NCBI RefSeq assembly: GCF_001435575.1
Contig: NZ_AZEA01000004.1
Location: 40,093-104,092 of the forward strand
Direction of reading: 5' to 3'
Source: Lentilactobacillus sunkii DSM 19904
GTDB taxonomy: Bacteria > Bacillota > Bacilli > Lactobacillales > Lactobacillaceae
DNA length: 64,000 bases
The position numbers and the translations under genes are program-made. Every line of letters starts with the position of its first letter. Within the stretch, counting starts at the first letter, position 1. Below the pieces are notes generated by a model that was not told where the DNA came from, made no database searches, and saw only the letters and a program-made list of their open reading frames with translations. Shown here one piece after another: positions 54,184 to 64,000 of the stretch.

Positions 54184-55518
54184 ATGTCTGCAAAATGGGA
54201 AAAGAAAGGTACCAATGATGGCGAATTAACATTCGAAATCGGTACAGATTCAATTAAATCAGGATTAGATCGTGCATTCAAAAAGAACAAGAACAGTATC
54301 CGTGTACCTGGCTTCCGTAAAGGAAAGGTTCCTCGTGCAATTTTCACTAAGATGTATGGTGAGGAAGCATTATATGAAGATGCTCTCAACATTCTCTTGC
54401 CTGACGAATACGAAAAGGCTGTTCAAGATGCTAAGATCGAACCAGTTGACCAACCAAAAATTAATGTTGAGTCAATGGAAAAGGGCAAACCATGGGTTAT
54501 CAAGGCAAACGTTACGGTTAAACCAGACGTTAAGCTTGGCGACTACAAAGGCTTGAGCGTTCCAAAGCAAAACACCCGTGTTTACCAAAAAGACGTTGAC
54601 GCTGAATTGGAAAAGAAGCGTGAAAGTCAAGCTGAATTGGTACTTAAGGAAGACAAAGCTGCTGAAAAAGGCGATACAGTTGTGATCGACTTTAAAGGTA
54701 CGGTTGACGGCAAGCCATTTGAAGGTGGCAGTGCTGAAAACCATTCACTCGAATTAGGTTCAAATTCATTTATTCCAGGTTTTGAAGATCAATTGATTGG
54801 TCATAAAGCCGGCGATGATGTTGAAGTTAAAGTGACATTCCCTAAAGATTACCAAGCTAAAGATTTAGCCGGTAAGGACGCAGTCTTTGAGACTAAGATT
54901 CATGAAGTTAAGACAAAGGAATTACCTAAGTTGGATAACGACTTTGCAAAAGATGTTGACGAAGATGTTGACAGTCTTGATGAATTGAAGGAAAAAATCA
55001 AGGACGATCTTAAGTCACAAAAGAAGAGCGAAGCACGTGATGCAATTGAGGATGCGGCAATTAGTGAAGCAACTGACAATGCCGAAGTAAAAGACATTCC
55101 TCAAGCAATGATCGACGAAGATATCCAACGTCAAATGGATCAATATCTTGCAGGTATGCAACAACAAGGTATCAATCAGGATATGTACTTCCAGTTAACT
55201 GGAACTAAGCCTGAAGATCTTAAGAAGCAATTCTCAGATGGTGCCGAGAAACGGGTTAAAACCAACTTAGTTCTTGAAGCAATCGTTGCTGCTGAAAAGA
55301 TCGAACCATCAGAAGATGATGTTAAGGCAGAAGTTAAGAACCTTGCAAAACAATATGGTATGAAGGAAGACGCTGTTCGCAGTGCCTTAACTGAAGACAT
55401 GTTGAAGCATGATATCGCAATCAAGCAAGCAATTGACATGATTGTTGATTCATCCAAGCAAGACGCCAAAGCAAAGTCAACTGAATCAGATGCTAAAGAC
55501 GAAAGCTCAGAAAAATAG
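54184..55518 (+). CDS. tig: Trigger factor
   Basis: A 444-residue ribosome-bound chaperone and prolyl isomerase. The ribosome-binding domain includes the loop GFRKGKVPR (GFRxGKxP signature) near residue 44. The FKBP-like domain spans about 160-245 ([20 protein letters not shown]), and the long helical chaperone arm follows. The tail is acidic and Ser-rich ([13 protein letters not shown]). ATG at 54184 follows GGAGGA. Followed by clpX, a conserved order. Confidence 0.97.
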   Translation: MSAKWEKKGTNDGELTFEIGTDSIKSGLDRAFKKNKNSIRVPGFRKGKVPRAIFTKMYGEEALYEDALNILLPDEYEKAVQDAKIEPVDQPKINVESMEKGKPWVIKANVTVKPDVKLGDYKGLSVPKQNTRVYQKDVDAELEKKRESQAELVLKEDKAAEKGDTVVIDFKGTVDGKPFEGGSAENHSLELGSNSFIPGFEDQLIGHKAGDDVEVKVTFPKDYQAKDLAGKDAVFETKIHEVKTKELPKLDNDFAKDVDEDVDSLDELKEKIKDDLKSQKKSEARDAIEDAAISEATDNAEVKDIPQAMIDEDIQRQMDQYLAGMQQQGINQDMYFQLTGTKPEDLKKQFSDGAEKRVKTNLVLEAIVAAEKIEPSEDDVKAEVKNLAKQYGMKEDAVRSALTEDMLKHDIAIKQAIDMIVDSSKQDAKAKSTESDAKDESSEK

Positions 55519-55532
55519 TTTTCTGCGTAATT

Positions 55533-55565
55533 AAAAGACCCGTTAATTTGACGGGTCTTTTTTTC
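55533..55565 (+). terminator. Terminator of tig
   Basis: AAAAGACCCGT and ACGGGTCTTTT around TAATTTG, followed by a T run. Confidence 0.92.
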
Positions 55566-55581
55566 CGGATAAGCGGATTGA

Positions 55582-55609
55582 TTGCAATTTATACATGGTA
55601 TGGTAAAGT
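55582..55609 (+). promoter_or_regulatory. Promoter of clpX
   Basis: TTGCAA at 55582-55587, a 16-base spacer and an extended -10 (TGG then TAAAGT). Confidence 0.45.
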
Positions 55610-55668
55610 TACTCTTAGTTGATTATTAATAATATTTAAAGTCCATCTTGGATGGAGGAGTGAATAAT

Positions 55669-56916
55669 TTGTTTGAAGATAACGAATCCAGCGGGCCTAT
55701 TACTTGCTCGTTTTGTGGAAAAACGCAGGATCAGGTAAAGAAAATTGTTGCCGGTCCTGGCGTCTATATTTGTAATGAATGTATTGATTTATGTAAAGAA
55801 ATCATTGATGAAGAGCTTGCACCAGAAAAATCATCAGAAGACCTACTCAAAGTTCTGACTCCTGCCCAAATTCTTGATAAATTGAATGAATTCGTCATTG
55901 GTCAGGAAAATGCCAAGCGGACACTTTCTGTTGCTGTTTATAATCATTATAAGCGGGTTAATGAAATGATTAGTGAACCTGATGATGATTTGGAGCTTCA
56001 AAAGAGCAACATTTGTATCATCGGACCAACCGGATCAGGTAAAACTTACTTGGCCCAGACTTTAGCAAAAATTCTCAACGTCCCATTTGCAATTGCTGAT
56101 GCAACAACGTTAACTGAAGCAGGGTATGTTGGTGAAGATGTTGAAAACATTTTGTTGAAGCTCTTGCAAAATGCCGACTATGATGTTGAGCGGGCTGAAC
56201 ACGGCATTATCTACATTGATGAAATCGATAAGATTGCCAAGAAATCGGAGAACGTTTCAATCACTCGTGATGTTTCCGGTGAAGGTGTTCAACAAGCTTT
56301 ACTGAAGATTCTTGAAGGCACAATTGCCAATGTTCCACCTCAGGGTGGTCGTAAGCATCCTCAACAAGAATTCATTCAAATCGATACAACTAACATTCTG
56401 TTTATTGTTGGTGGTGCCTTTGATGGTATCGAAGGGATTGTGAAGAGCCGTCTTGGTGACAAGACAATTGGTTTCGGAACTAACTCCGATGAAGCTGCCG
56501 AAGTAGATTCCAAGAATATTATGCAATCTGTTATTCCAGAAGACCTGTTGAAGTTTGGTTTAATTCCAGAGTTCATTGGTCGTCTGCCCATTCTGACTGC
56601 ACTTGATAAGTTGGATGAACATGATTTGGTTCGAATTTTGACTGAACCAAAGAATGCATTGGTTAAGCAGTACCAGAAATTGATTGAGCTTGATGGCGCG
56701 GAACTGGAATTTGCTCCAGGAGCTCTTGAAAAGATGGCCCAGTTGGCAATTGCTCGTGATACCGGTGCTCGTGGCCTTCGTTCAATTATTGAAGGGGTTA
56801 TGCGCGATATCATGTTTGATTTGCCTAGCCGAAATGACGTTTCTAAAGTTATTATTACACCAGAAACCGTTACCGATCATAAAGAACCAGAACTAATCTT
56901 AAAACAAGCATCGTAA
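55669..56916 (+). CDS. clpX: ATP-dependent Clp protease ATP-binding subunit ClpX
   Basis: A 415-residue AAA+ unfoldase that feeds proteins to ClpP. The N-terminal zinc domain is CSFCGKTQ with CNECIDLC. Walker [13 protein letters not shown], Walker [12 protein letters not shown], sensor and pore motifs ([11 protein letters not shown]), and the ClpP-contact IGF loop ([10 protein letters not shown]). TTG at 55669 is chosen because GGAGGAG ends eight bases upstream. clpP is not adjacent. Confidence 0.97.
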   Translation: MFEDNESSGPITCSFCGKTQDQVKKIVAGPGVYICNECIDLCKEIIDEELAPEKSSEDLLKVLTPAQILDKLNEFVIGQENAKRTLSVAVYNHYKRVNEMISEPDDDLELQKSNICIIGPTGSGKTYLAQTLAKILNVPFAIADATTLTEAGYVGEDVENILLKLLQNADYDVERAEHGIIYIDEIDKIAKKSENVSITRDVSGEGVQQALLKILEGTIANVPPQGGRKHPQQEFIQIDTTNILFIVGGAFDGIEGIVKSRLGDKTIGFGTNSDEAAEVDSKNIMQSVIPEDLLKFGLIPEFIGRLPILTALDKLDEHDLVRILTEPKNALVKQYQKLIELDGAELEFAPGALEKMAQLAIARDTGARGLRSIIEGVMRDIMFDLPSRNDVSKVIITPETVTDHKEPELILKQAS

Positions 56917-56922
56917 TTCCTA

Positions 56923-56969
56923 GAAATCTGATGTAAACTTTAGATAGTTTACTGTCAGATTTCTTTTTT
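56923..56969 (+). terminator. Terminator of clpX
   Basis: GAAATCTGA and TCAGATTTC with an inner GTAAAC/GTTTAC stem, followed by a T run. Confidence 0.85.
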
Positions 56970-57002
56970 ATTCACAATTTTTATTATCGAAGGAGTGGTT
57001 TC

Positions 57003-57590
57003 ATGGAGGTTCACAACGTCGACCTTACGATTAGTGCTGTCGCAGAAAAACAATATCCAAATACTCAATTTCCAGAAATAGCGTTAGTTGGGCGGTCAAA
57101 TGTCGGGAAATCTTCACTAACCAATGTCTTGATTAATCGCAACAAATTTGCCCGGACATCCAGCCAGCCAGGCAAAACGCAAACACTCAATTTTTATAAC
57201 ATTGAAGATAAACTCTATTTCGTGGATGTTCCAGGTTATGGTTATGCCAAAGCTTCCAAGGCCAGCCGTGAAAAATGGGGACGCATGATTGAGACATATT
57301 TGACCAAGCGAGAACAGTTGAAGGGTGTCATTACTTTGGTGGATGGCCGTCATGCACCAACTGATGATGATATTTCGATGCATAACTGGTTGAAGTATTA
57401 CAATATTCCAATTTTGACTGTCGCAACCAAGATGGATAAAATTTCCGGTGGTAAATGGAATAAGCAGGAATCACTGATTAAAAAAACGCTCCAGCTTGAT
57501 GCTAACGAGCCTTTGATCATGTTTTCGGCTTTAACCAAAGCGGGTAAAAATGAAATTTGGCGTTGGATTGAGGGGAGAATGAAACGATGA
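57003..57590 (+). CDS. engB: Ribosome biogenesis GTPase YsxC/EngB
   Basis: A 195-residue small GTPase needed for 50S assembly. G1 [11 protein letters not shown]3 [12 protein letters not shown]4 TKMDKISG; the [12 protein letters not shown] stretch is the switch region. ATG follows GAAGGAG. Downstream of clpX as in Bacillus. The stop overlaps the next gene (ATGA). Confidence 0.96.
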   Translation: MEVHNVDLTISAVAEKQYPNTQFPEIALVGRSNVGKSSLTNVLINRNKFARTSSQPGKTQTLNFYNIEDKLYFVDVPGYGYAKASKASREKWGRMIETYLTKREQLKGVITLVDGRHAPTDDDISMHNWLKYYNIPILTVATKMDKISGGKWNKQESLIKKTLQLDANEPLIMFSALTKAGKNEIWRWIEGRMKR

Positions 57591-57898
57591 ATTTTGATGA
57601 ATATCAAAAAGCAGCCAATCGGACATTAATGGGTAATGAGCAGGTTTTGACGAACTGTGCTTTGGGGCTTACCGGCGAATCCGGTGAGGTTGCCGATTTA
57701 ATTCGTAAATATACTTTTCAGAGCAAAGACCTTAATCACGATCAATTGGTTAAGGAAATGGGAGATGTTCTTTGGTATCTATCACAGATTTCCGAATGGG
57801 CAGACATTCCATTTGATGAAGTTGCCACGGATAACATTAAACGTCTGGAAAAACGTTATCCATCACAGCATGGTGGCGTTAATCAGGTAAATATTTAA
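57587..57898 (+). CDS. MazG-like nucleotide pyrophosphohydrolase domain protein
   Basis: A 103-residue all-alpha NTP pyrophosphatase-like protein. Metal motif helices are [16 protein letters not shown] and [14 protein letters not shown], with the E-x-x-E and E-x-x-D pattern. Such enzymes remove non-canonical nucleotides; the substrate is unknown. It is coupled to engB by a four-base overlap. Confidence 0.88.
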   Translation: MNFDEYQKAANRTLMGNEQVLTNCALGLTGESGEVADLIRKYTFQSKDLNHDQLVKEMGDVLWYLSQISEWADIPFDEVATDNIKRLEKRYPSQHGGVNQVNI

Positions 57899-57918
57899 TC
57901 AATCTATTTTTTCATATC

Positions 57919-57952
57919 AAAAGCAGCCATTCCAAAGATGGCTGCTTTTTTT
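57919..57952 (+). terminator. Terminator of engB-MazG unit
   Basis: AAAAGCAGCCAT and ATGGCTGCTTTT around TCCAAAG, followed by T residues. Confidence 0.92.
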
Positions 57953-58010
57953 GACGTTTTTTCTAAAAATGGCTCATAATTGTATATTCGACATAATAAT
58001 TTCGAAAATA

Positions 58011-58027
58011 ATGAATAAAACATAAAA
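58011..58027. promoter_or_regulatory. ARG-box-like operator upstream of argG
   Basis: ATGAATAAAACATAAA resembles the Firmicute ArgR box (CATGAATAAAAATKCAAK). It lies immediately upstream of the argG -35. A further ATGAATA half-site (58041-58047) lies between -35 and -10. Binding is inferred. Confidence 0.45.
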
Positions 58028-58031
58028 ACAG

Positions 58032-58060
58032 TTGCATTTAATGAATATTGGTGTTAATCT
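58032..58060 (+). promoter_or_regulatory. Promoter of argGH
   Basis: TTGCAT at 58032-58037, a 17-base spacer and an extended -10 (TGT then TAATCT at 58055-58060). Confidence 0.7.
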
Positions 58061-58099
58061 CAATACATTGAATTTTTAAGAAAATAAGAGGGAATATAT

Positions 58100-59395
58100 A
58101 TGTCAGAAAATAATAAAGTAATTTTAGCTTATTCCGGCGGTTTGGATACTTCAGTTGCAATTCCTTGGTTACACGACAAGGGTTACGATGTTGTGGCCTG
58201 CTGTATTAATGTTGGTGAAGGTAAGGATTTGGACTTCATCAAGCAAAAGGCACTCAACGTTGGTGCCGTTAAAGCATATGTAATCGACGCACTTGACGAA
58301 TTTGCCGACAATTATGCATCTGTAGCTTTGAAGGCAAATGCAATGTACGAAGGATCATATCCTTTGATTTCCGCATTGTCACGTCCATTAATTTCAAAGA
58401 CATTGGTTCAAATTGCCCATCAGGAGCATGCGACTGCCGTTGCTCACGGTTGTACCGGTAAAGGAAATGACCAGGTCCGTTTTGAAGTTGCCATCCATGG
58501 TCTTGATCCTCAACTCGATGTTTTGAGCCCCGTTCGTGACTGGCACTGGTCTCGTGAACAGGAAATCGAGTATGCAAAGGATCACAATATTCCAATTCCA
58601 ATTGATTTGGATTCACCTTACTCAATCGATGCCAACATCTGGGGACGTGCCAACGAAGCCGGAATCTTGGAAGACCCATGGCAAAGTGCACCTGAAGATG
58701 CTTTCGCAATCACTAATCCAATCGAAAACACCCCGGACACACCAACCGAAGTTGAAATCACTTTTGAAAAGGGAATTCCAACTGAACTGAATGGTCAGAA
58801 AATGAAGTTTTCAGAAATTATTCAAGAGTTGAATGAAACCGCCGGTGAAAATGGTGTTGGCCGAATTGACCACATTGAAAACCGTTTGGTCGGCATCAAA
58901 TCTCGTGAAGTATACGAAGCACCCGCAGCAACTGTCTTGTTGAAGGCTCATAAAGAGCTGGAAGATTTGACCTTTGAACGTGATCTGGCACATTTCAAGC
59001 CAACCATTGAAAAACAACTTAGTGAACTTGTTTATAATGCATTGTGGTTCTCACCATTGATGGATTCTATTCAGGCATTTATTGATAAGTCCCAAGAAGT
59101 TGTAAATGGGGTTATCAAGCTTCAATTATTTAAGGGTAATGTCATGATTCTTGGCCGTAAATCAGATTCTTCTCTTTATGACAAAGATTTGGCAACCTAC
59201 ACATCTTCAGATTCCTTCGATCAAGAAGCTGCCAAAGGGTTCATCAAGCTTTGGGGCCTTCCTACTCAGGTTTACCAACAAGTTGCCCTCAAAAACAAGA
59301 ATTCGCAATTTGTTAAAGCCGTTACCAAGTCTCAATTAAAAGACAAAGTAACTGTTCACGAACAAAATTCTGCACATACGGGAGCTAAAAAATAA
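58100..59395 (+). CDS. argG: Argininosuccinate synthase
   Basis: A 431-residue ATP-dependent ligase that joins citrulline and aspartate. The ATP PP-loop is [15 protein letters not shown]; the citrulline/aspartate region is [28 protein letters not shown] and [15 protein letters not shown] are characteristic. A Lys-rich tail follows. No argF, argD or carAB is nearby, so citrulline must come from other loci or arginine deiminase activity. Confidence 0.96.
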   Translation: MSENNKVILAYSGGLDTSVAIPWLHDKGYDVVACCINVGEGKDLDFIKQKALNVGAVKAYVIDALDEFADNYASVALKANAMYEGSYPLISALSRPLISKTLVQIAHQEHATAVAHGCTGKGNDQVRFEVAIHGLDPQLDVLSPVRDWHWSREQEIEYAKDHNIPIPIDLDSPYSIDANIWGRANEAGILEDPWQSAPEDAFAITNPIENTPDTPTEVEITFEKGIPTELNGQKMKFSEIIQELNETAGENGVGRIDHIENRLVGIKSREVYEAPAATVLLKAHKELEDLTFERDLAHFKPTIEKQLSELVYNALWFSPLMDSIQAFIDKSQEVVNGVIKLQLFKGNVMILGRKSDSSLYDKDLATYTSSDSFDQEAAKGFIKLWGLPTQVYQQVALKNKNSQFVKAVTKSQLKDKVTVHEQNSAHTGAKK

Positions 59396-60778
59396 ATGAG
59401 CACTAAGAAATTATGGGGTGGTCGTTTTCAAGAGCAAGCAGCCGAATGGGTTGATCAATTTGGTGCATCAATTTCGTTTGACCAGTTAATGGCGGATGAG
59501 GATATTGAAGGCTCATTGGCTCATGTCAAAATGTTGGGGCATACCAAGATTCTACCTATGGGCGATGTCAACCAAATTGTTGACGGGCTGAATGCACTTC
59601 GAGATGATTTACACGCGGGTAAGTTACACTTTACTGTTGAAAATGAAGATATTCATATGAATATTGAGGCTTTACTGACGGATCGGATTGGTCCCGTGGC
59701 AGGAAAGCTTCATACTGCGCGATCTCGAAATGACCAAGTTGCGACTGACTTTCATTTGTATTTAAAGAATCGGTTGCCACAGGTGATTGATGAAATCACA
59801 ACTTTACAAAAAACATTGGTAGAGATGGCTGAAAAAAATGTTGAAACCATCATGCCCGGCTATACGCATTTACAACATGCTCAGCCGATTTCGTATGGTC
59901 ATTACCTGATGGCTTATTATCAGATGTTAAAACGTGATAAGGAACGATTTACCTTTAATATGAAGCATACTGACATTCTCCCTCTGGGGGCTGCTGCACT
60001 GGCGGGGACAACTTTCCCAATTGATCGTGAATATACTGCTAAAGAATTGGGATTTGGTCAAGTCTATCCCAACTCACTGGATGCAGTTTCTGACCGAGAT
60101 TTTGCGTTAGAATTTTTAAGTAATAGTTCAATTTTGATGATGCACTTATCTCGTTTTTGCGAAGAAATCAGCATGTGGGTCAGTCATGAGTTCAAATATC
60201 TTGAATTGAGTGACGCCTATACGACCGGAAGCTCGATTATGCCACAGAAGAAGAACCCGGATATGGCTGAGTTAATCCGTGGAAAATCAGGCCGGGTATA
60301 TGGCCATTTGATCGGACTCCTGTCAACCATGAAATCTTTACCCCTTGCATACAACAAGGACCTTCAAGAGGATAAGGAAGGCACATTTGATACCGTCAAG
60401 ACACTATTACCATCTTTAAAAGTGTTCAACGGCATGTTAAAAACTGCCAAACCAAATGTCGAGCGAATGAAGCACGCGACTGAGAATGATTTTTCAAATG
60501 CCACTGAATTGGCTGATTATTTGGCAACCAAAGGGATTCCATTCCGTGAAGCCCATGGGATTGTTGGGAAACTCGTTTTAAAGGGCATAGAAACCCACCA
60601 GAACCTTCAGGACATGTCATTAGACACATTACAGGCAGCATCGTCTAAAATCCAAGAGGATGTCTATCACGACCTTAAATCAGAGGTTGCTGTTGAACGT
60701 CGTCATTCTCTGGGTGGAACTGGATTTGATCAGGTGCGCCTGCAGATTCAAAATGCCAAGAAAGAATTAGGCGAATAA
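59396..60778 (+). CDS. argH: Argininosuccinate lyase
   Basis: A 460-residue fumarase/aspartase superfamily lyase that releases arginine and fumarate. Motifs: KLWGGRFQE at the start, [32 protein letters not shown] (His), and the catalytic signature [14 protein letters not shown]. It begins at the base after the argG stop, so the two are translationally linked. Confidence 0.97.
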   Translation: MSTKKLWGGRFQEQAAEWVDQFGASISFDQLMADEDIEGSLAHVKMLGHTKILPMGDVNQIVDGLNALRDDLHAGKLHFTVENEDIHMNIEALLTDRIGPVAGKLHTARSRNDQVATDFHLYLKNRLPQVIDEITTLQKTLVEMAEKNVETIMPGYTHLQHAQPISYGHYLMAYYQMLKRDKERFTFNMKHTDILPLGAAALAGTTFPIDREYTAKELGFGQVYPNSLDAVSDRDFALEFLSNSSILMMHLSRFCEEISMWVSHEFKYLELSDAYTTGSSIMPQKKNPDMAELIRGKSGRVYGHLIGLLSTMKSLPLAYNKDLQEDKEGTFDTVKTLLPSLKVFNGMLKTAKPNVERMKHATENDFSNATELADYLATKGIPFREAHGIVGKLVLKGIETHQNLQDMSLDTLQAASSKIQEDVYHDLKSEVAVERRHSLGGTGFDQVRLQIQNAKKELGE

Positions 60779-60813
60779 CCGATAGTACTGCATATATATT
60801 TTCTATAAATTCA

Positions 60814-60845
60814 AAAAAGGATATGCCAGATGGCATATCCTTTTT
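60814..60845 (+). terminator. Terminator of argGH
   Basis: AAAAAGGATATGCC and GGCATATCCTTTTT around AGAT; the T run is part of the right arm. Confidence 0.9.
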
Positions 60846-60904
60846 ATTGGTAACAATTTAACGGTTTTAAGCGAGATGCTTATTCTTGAGTATCTCGGAC
60901 ATTT

Positions 60905-61069
60905 CTAAAACCACTTTTTCTTAGGTCTTTCTTCATTCTTACGTTTCTGATCTTTATCTTTTTTATCATGTTTTAAAAACTTATCACGCTTTTTATCTTC
61001 CGGATCCATTTCGGCAAATTTACCGAAGATTGCGTCCATGTCGTTTTGGCGATTGACTTTTAATGCCAT
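60905..61069 (-). CDS. Small basic protein, 54 residues, unknown
   Basis: I do not recognise this 54-residue protein. It starts MALKVNRQNDMDAIFGKFAE, then becomes very charged (MDPEDKKRDKFLKHDKK) and ends ERPKKKWF. About a third of residues are Lys or Arg and there is no hydrophobic segment, so a nucleic-acid or ribosome-associated role is possible but unproven. Support: AGGAGA ten bases before the reverse-strand ATG, no internal stop, and codon use like its neighbours. It fills an otherwise empty 480-base gap between argH and the transporter. Confidence 0.7.
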   Translation of the reverse strand: MALKVNRQNDMDAIFGKFAEMDPEDKKRDKFLKHDKKDKDQKRKNEERPKKKWF

Positions 61070-61158
61070 CGTGCTTCATCTCCTAACTCTTTTACGACAT
61101 AACTATAGCAAATATTCCCCTAAAAGTCACACTTATTGGTTATTGACTGTATATTTGT

Positions 61159-61175
61159 ATGAATAATGCATAATT
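61159..61175. promoter_or_regulatory. ARG-box-like site upstream of the ABC transporter
   Basis: ATGAATAATGCATAATT shares ATGAATAA and CATAA with the argG site, and TGTATATT occurs upstream in both regions. A TTGACT at 61143-61148 precedes it, so the site may lie within the promoter. Confidence 0.35.
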
Positions 61176-61259
61176 CTAACTTATTATAGATTTTTATTGC
61201 ATAAATTATATTTATGGTGTAGTGTATTGGTTATTATAAATTTCGGAAGAGGGAAAGTC

Positions 61260-62729
61260 ATGAAAAAGAATTTTAAAGCTATTATCCAGATTATTTTGAT
61301 GGCTGCTGCGATGTTTGCTTTAACAGTAGTCTCCACGAACCACGTTTCCGCCGCAGACACTTCACTCCAACGGGTTAAACAACGGGGTGAACTGATTATG
61401 GTTACCAGTCCCGACTATCCGCCATATGAATTTCAAGTGAATAAACATGGCAAGGATCAAATTGTCGGAATGGATATTGATGTCGCCAAGAAGGTTGCAA
61501 AAGATCTTCACGTAAAATTGGTGATTAAAAGTATGAACTTTGACTCGCTGCTGGTTGCCATCCAGACCGGTAAAGCAGATATGGCAATTGGGGGAATTAA
61601 TCCAACTGCTGCCCGTCGTCAGAGCGTGGACTTCTCAAAGATTTATTATACGGGTGGTCAAAGCTTTTTGATCAATTCCAGTGATGTGAATAAATACAAG
61701 AGTGTCAAAAATCTGAAGGGCGCAAAGATTGGTGCCCAAACAGGAACTTTGCAATATGGTTTGGCAAAGAAGCGAATTCCAAATGCCAGTGTTAAAGGGA
61801 TGGATAAGTCAACCGACCTTGTATTGGCGCTGAAAACTCACAAGATCGATGCTTTGGGAATTGAAAAGCCAAGTGCCGAAGCTTACGTAAAAAATGATCC
61901 CAGCTTAAAGATGATTCCTTCCGGCTATAGTTTGAATAAGAATGAGACCGGGGCCGCCATTGCATTTAAAAAAGGATCAACCAGTTTGGTTAACGCGGTT
62001 AATAAGTCGATTGACCAAATTAAGGCAAAAGATTTAACTTCTCAGTATTTGGCAGATGCAGGGAAATACATGAAAGTTAATACAGTTAATACTTCAATGT
62101 TCCATTATTGGAAGTATTTTGCCAAAGGTGTTGAATACACAATCCTCATTTCAATTGTTTCAACTTTCTTTGGTGTTTTGATTGGGGTTGTCTTGGCATT
62201 GATGCGTTTTTCCAAACAAAAATGGCTTCGAGGTCTGGCAATCAGCTATACCGAATTTATTCGGGGCACACCTTTGATGGTCCAGGTTCTGTTTGTCTAC
62301 TTCGGAATTGGGGTGGTCGTTAATATCCCCGCGTTAATTTCAGGGATGATCGCTGTTTCGTTAAATAGTGGTGCGTATGTTGCCGAAATTATCCGTGGTG
62401 GAATTAATTCAGTTGCCAAAGGCCAAACCGAGGCGGCTGAAAGTTTGGGTCTCTCCAAAGGTGATCTGATGCGCTTCGTTATTTTACCCCAAGCATTTAA
62501 GAATATCTGGCCGGCTTTGGGTAATGAATTTATTTCCTTAATCAAGGAAAGTTCCATTGTTTCAATTATCGGTGTCACAGATTTGATCTACCAGTTAAAC
62601 ATTGTCCGGGCGGATACTTATCGTGGTGTCATGCCAATCTTTGTCGCAATGTTGCTATACTTCATCATGACATTTGCATTGACCAGAGTTTTGAACCATT
62701 TTGAAGGGAAGATGAAACATGCAGGATAA
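61260..62729 (+). CDS. Amino-acid ABC transporter, substrate-binding protein fused to permease
   Basis: A 489-residue fusion. A signal-type N-terminus (hydrophobic about 7-28, cut near VSAADTS) leads to a type 3 amino-acid binding domain (about 35-270: [51 protein letters not shown]). This is followed by a His/Glu/Gln-type permease domain with membrane segments from about 290 and the ATPase-contact loop ([23 protein letters not shown]). Glutamine is the usual ligand of such fusions; arginine or another polar amino acid is possible given the ARG-like box upstream. ATG 61260. Confidence 0.92.
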   Translation: MKKNFKAIIQIILMAAAMFALTVVSTNHVSAADTSLQRVKQRGELIMVTSPDYPPYEFQVNKHGKDQIVGMDIDVAKKVAKDLHVKLVIKSMNFDSLLVAIQTGKADMAIGGINPTAARRQSVDFSKIYYTGGQSFLINSSDVNKYKSVKNLKGAKIGAQTGTLQYGLAKKRIPNASVKGMDKSTDLVLALKTHKIDALGIEKPSAEAYVKNDPSLKMIPSGYSLNKNETGAAIAFKKGSTSLVNAVNKSIDQIKAKDLTSQYLADAGKYMKVNTVNTSMFHYWKYFAKGVEYTILISIVSTFFGVLIGVVLALMRFSKQKWLRGLAISYTEFIRGTPLMVQVLFVYFGIGVVVNIPALISGMIAVSLNSGAYVAEIIRGGINSVAKGQTEAAESLGLSKGDLMRFVILPQAFKNIWPALGNEFISLIKESSIVSIIGVTDLIYQLNIVRADTYRGVMPIFVAMLLYFIMTFALTRVLNHFEGKMKHAG

Positions 62730-63468
62730 AAAAATTCTCGAAGTTAATCATTTAAGCAAAAAGTTTGGTAATAATGAGATTTTAAAAGATATCAACGGGA
62801 CCGTTAAATCAGGTGAGGTTATTTGTGTGATTGGTCCTTCAGGAGCTGGAAAGAGTACCTTTCTTCGCTGCTTAAACCTGTTGGAAAAACCGACGGCCGG
62901 CGAAGTTAAATTTGAAGGAACCGACCTGACAAATGTTGATGAGAAACAGTTGATTAATTTGCGTGAACGGATGGGAATGGTTTTCCAAAGTTTCAATCTT
63001 TTCCCCAACATGACGGTTATTGAAAATTTGAAATTGGCGCCTATCCGCGTTAAACATATGAAAGATGACGAAGCCCAAAAAGTTGCTATGCATTTATTGG
63101 ACCGGGTTGGTTTGGCTGAAAAGGCCAATGCGTACCCAAGCAGCTTATCAGGTGGTCAGCAGCAACGGGTTGCCATTGCCAGAGCTTTAGCTATGAATCC
63201 AGAGGTGATGCTGTTTGATGAGCCAACCAGTGCCTTGGATCCCGAGATGGTCGGTGAAGTTTTGGAAGTTATGAACGAACTGGCTAAAGAAGGAATGACG
63301 ATGGTAGTGGTCACTCATGAGATGGGTTTTGCCAAAGAAGTTGCCGATGAAGTGTGGTTCATGGCAGACGGCTATATTCTTGAACGAAATAAGCCGGTTG
63401 AATTATTTGATAATCCCCAAAATGAGCGGGCAAAAGATTTCATTGGAAAGATTATTCAAAATGTTTAA
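62719..63468 (+). CDS. glnQ: Amino-acid ABC transporter ATP-binding protein
   Basis: A 249-residue ATPase paired with the fusion permease. Walker [17 protein letters not shown]-loop [11 protein letters not shown], signature [15 protein letters not shown], Walker [15 protein letters not shown], and H-loop VVTHEMGFA. It overlaps the permease by 11 bases, so the two are translated together. Specificity is set by the binding domain. Confidence 0.94.
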   Translation: MQDKKILEVNHLSKKFGNNEILKDINGTVKSGEVICVIGPSGAGKSTFLRCLNLLEKPTAGEVKFEGTDLTNVDEKQLINLRERMGMVFQSFNLFPNMTVIENLKLAPIRVKHMKDDEAQKVAMHLLDRVGLAEKANAYPSSLSGGQQQRVAIARALAMNPEVMLFDEPTSALDPEMVGEVLEVMNELAKEGMTMVVVTHEMGFAKEVADEVWFMADGYILERNKPVELFDNPQNERAKDFIGKIIQNV

Positions 63469-63485
63469 GTTACAAATGAGTTTGT

Positions 63486-63536
63486 AAAAATGCGATGATT
63501 CGAATCTGCAATTTGGATTTGAATCATCGCATTTTT
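63486..63536 (+). terminator. Terminator of the ABC transporter operon
   Basis: AAAATGCGATGATTC and GAATCATCGCATTTT with an inner GAATC/GGATTT pairing, followed by a T run. Confidence 0.88.
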
Positions 63537-63597
63537 ATCAGTGGTCAGTCATTTATCAATTGGTCTTTTGGTCGTCGTTGACAGTGGTTCACATCAG

Positions 63598-63626
63598 TTG
63601 AACCAAACATATATTCGATGTATACT
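63598..63626 (+). promoter_or_regulatory. Promoter of uvrC
   Basis: TTGAAC at 63598-63603, a 17-base spacer and TATACT at 63621-63626. Confidence 0.6.
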
Positions 63627-63659
63627 TTTTAGATGAATATCACGAAAGGAGTGAGTTTT

Positions 63660-64000
63660 TTGGCAAGTGAATATATCGAACATAAGTTGGCTTTATTGCC
63701 TGATATGCCTGGTTGTTACCTGATGAAGGACATTAACGGAAAGATTATTTATGTTGGAAAAGCCAAGAACTTAAAGAATCGGGTCCGCTCATATTTTAAG
63801 AGCAGCCATGAAGGCAAGACGGCCCGGTTGGTCTCCGAAATAGCTGACTTTGAATATATCGTTGTTTCAAGTGATAAGGAGTCATTCTTACTTGAAATCA
63901 CTTTAATTCAAAAGCACCGGCCGTATTTCAATATTAAATTAAAACAGGGTAATGGTGGGTACCCATATATCAAGATTACCAACGAACGCGACCCACAAAT
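63660..64000 (+). CDS. uvrC: UvrC excinuclease subunit (5' end, cut by window)
   Basis: The first 113 codons of UvrC, the nucleotide-excision repair nuclease. The GIY-YIG domain is clear: [20 protein letters not shown] then [14 protein letters not shown], followed by [20 protein letters not shown] and [13 protein letters not shown]. The start is TTG at 63660 with AAGGAG eight bases upstream. The rest of the gene lies beyond the window edge. Confidence 0.93.
   Translation, partial: MASEYIEHKLALLPDMPGCYLMKDINGKIIYVGKAKNLKNRVRSYFKSSHEGKTARLVSEIADFEYIVVSSDKESFLLEITLIQKHRPYFNIKLKQGNGGYPYIKITNERDPQ

Overview
The window is chromosomal DNA of a low-GC Gram-positive bacterium, almost certainly a member of the Lactobacillaceae. 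This rests on protein families typical of that group (DUF1831 next to a NifS-type desulfurase, RpoY/epsilon, UPF0223, YlbG, paired RNases J1 and J2), TTG/GTG starts behind strong AGGAGG-type ribosome binding sites, and a histidine operon with the HisZ plus short HisG pair under a T-box. A heterofermentative lactobacillus such as Lentilactobacillus is my guess from overall resemblance, not a proven assignment. No rRNA, tRNA, phage, insertion sequence or CRISPR array is visible; gene order is dense and of housekeeping type.

Layout. 1-3.5 kb: cold-shock-like protein, Nudix hydrolase, small anchored protein, MTA/SAH nucleosidase (mtnN), NifS-like desulfurase and DUF1831 partner. 3.6-6 kb: two tandem branched-chain aminotransferase paralogs, each with its own promoter and terminator. 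6-13.5 kb: histidinol phosphatase, then a histidine T-box and hisZ-G-B-H-A-F-I-E-C; hisD is absent. 13.6-19.3 kb: mnmA, a reverse-strand Fe-S-biogenesis-like gene, a phosphoglycerate-mutase-family protein, a TPR protein and recD2. 19.3-23.5 kb: prs paralog, aldo/keto reductase, rbsR and rbsK. 23.6-31.8 kb: an orphan small protein; reverse-strand ADP-ribosylglycohydrolase, DagK-like lipid kinase and rpoY-rnjA; a membrane-anchored unknown; an Rgg-type regulator divergent from an MFS transporter; peptide deformylase. 32-37 kb: pdhABCD. 37-43.2 kb: UPF0223, inositol-phosphatase family, typA, ftsW, ylbG, rsmD and coaD. 43.2-48.9 kb: SepM-like protease, comEA-comEB-comEC and holA. 49-52.7 kb: rpsT (reverse), rpsO, rnjB and a TPR protein. 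52.7-57.9 kb: tuf, tig, clpX, engB and a MazG-like protein. 58-60.8 kb: argG-argH. 60.9-64 kb: an unannotated 54-residue basic protein, a glutamine-type ABC transporter (binding protein/permease fusion plus ATPase), and the 5' end of uvrC, cut by the window edge.

How they fit together. Ribokinase yields ribose 5-phosphate, a PRPP synthetase would turn it into PRPP, and PRPP is the HisG substrate, although the prs here has an altered PRPP loop. RNase J1 (with the RNA polymerase epsilon subunit) and RNase J2 give the two halves of the Firmicute RNA-decay enzyme. An ARG-box-like motif appears upstream of both argGH and the amino-acid transporter, suggesting shared control.

I found no clear new defence or mobile system. 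The best leads are the missing hisD, the His T-box with a UGGA acceptor bulge, the prs PRPP-loop substitutions, a comEC start that appears to need a non-ATG codon, the inverted repeat after pdhD, the shared ARG-box-like motif, and two small unknown proteins.
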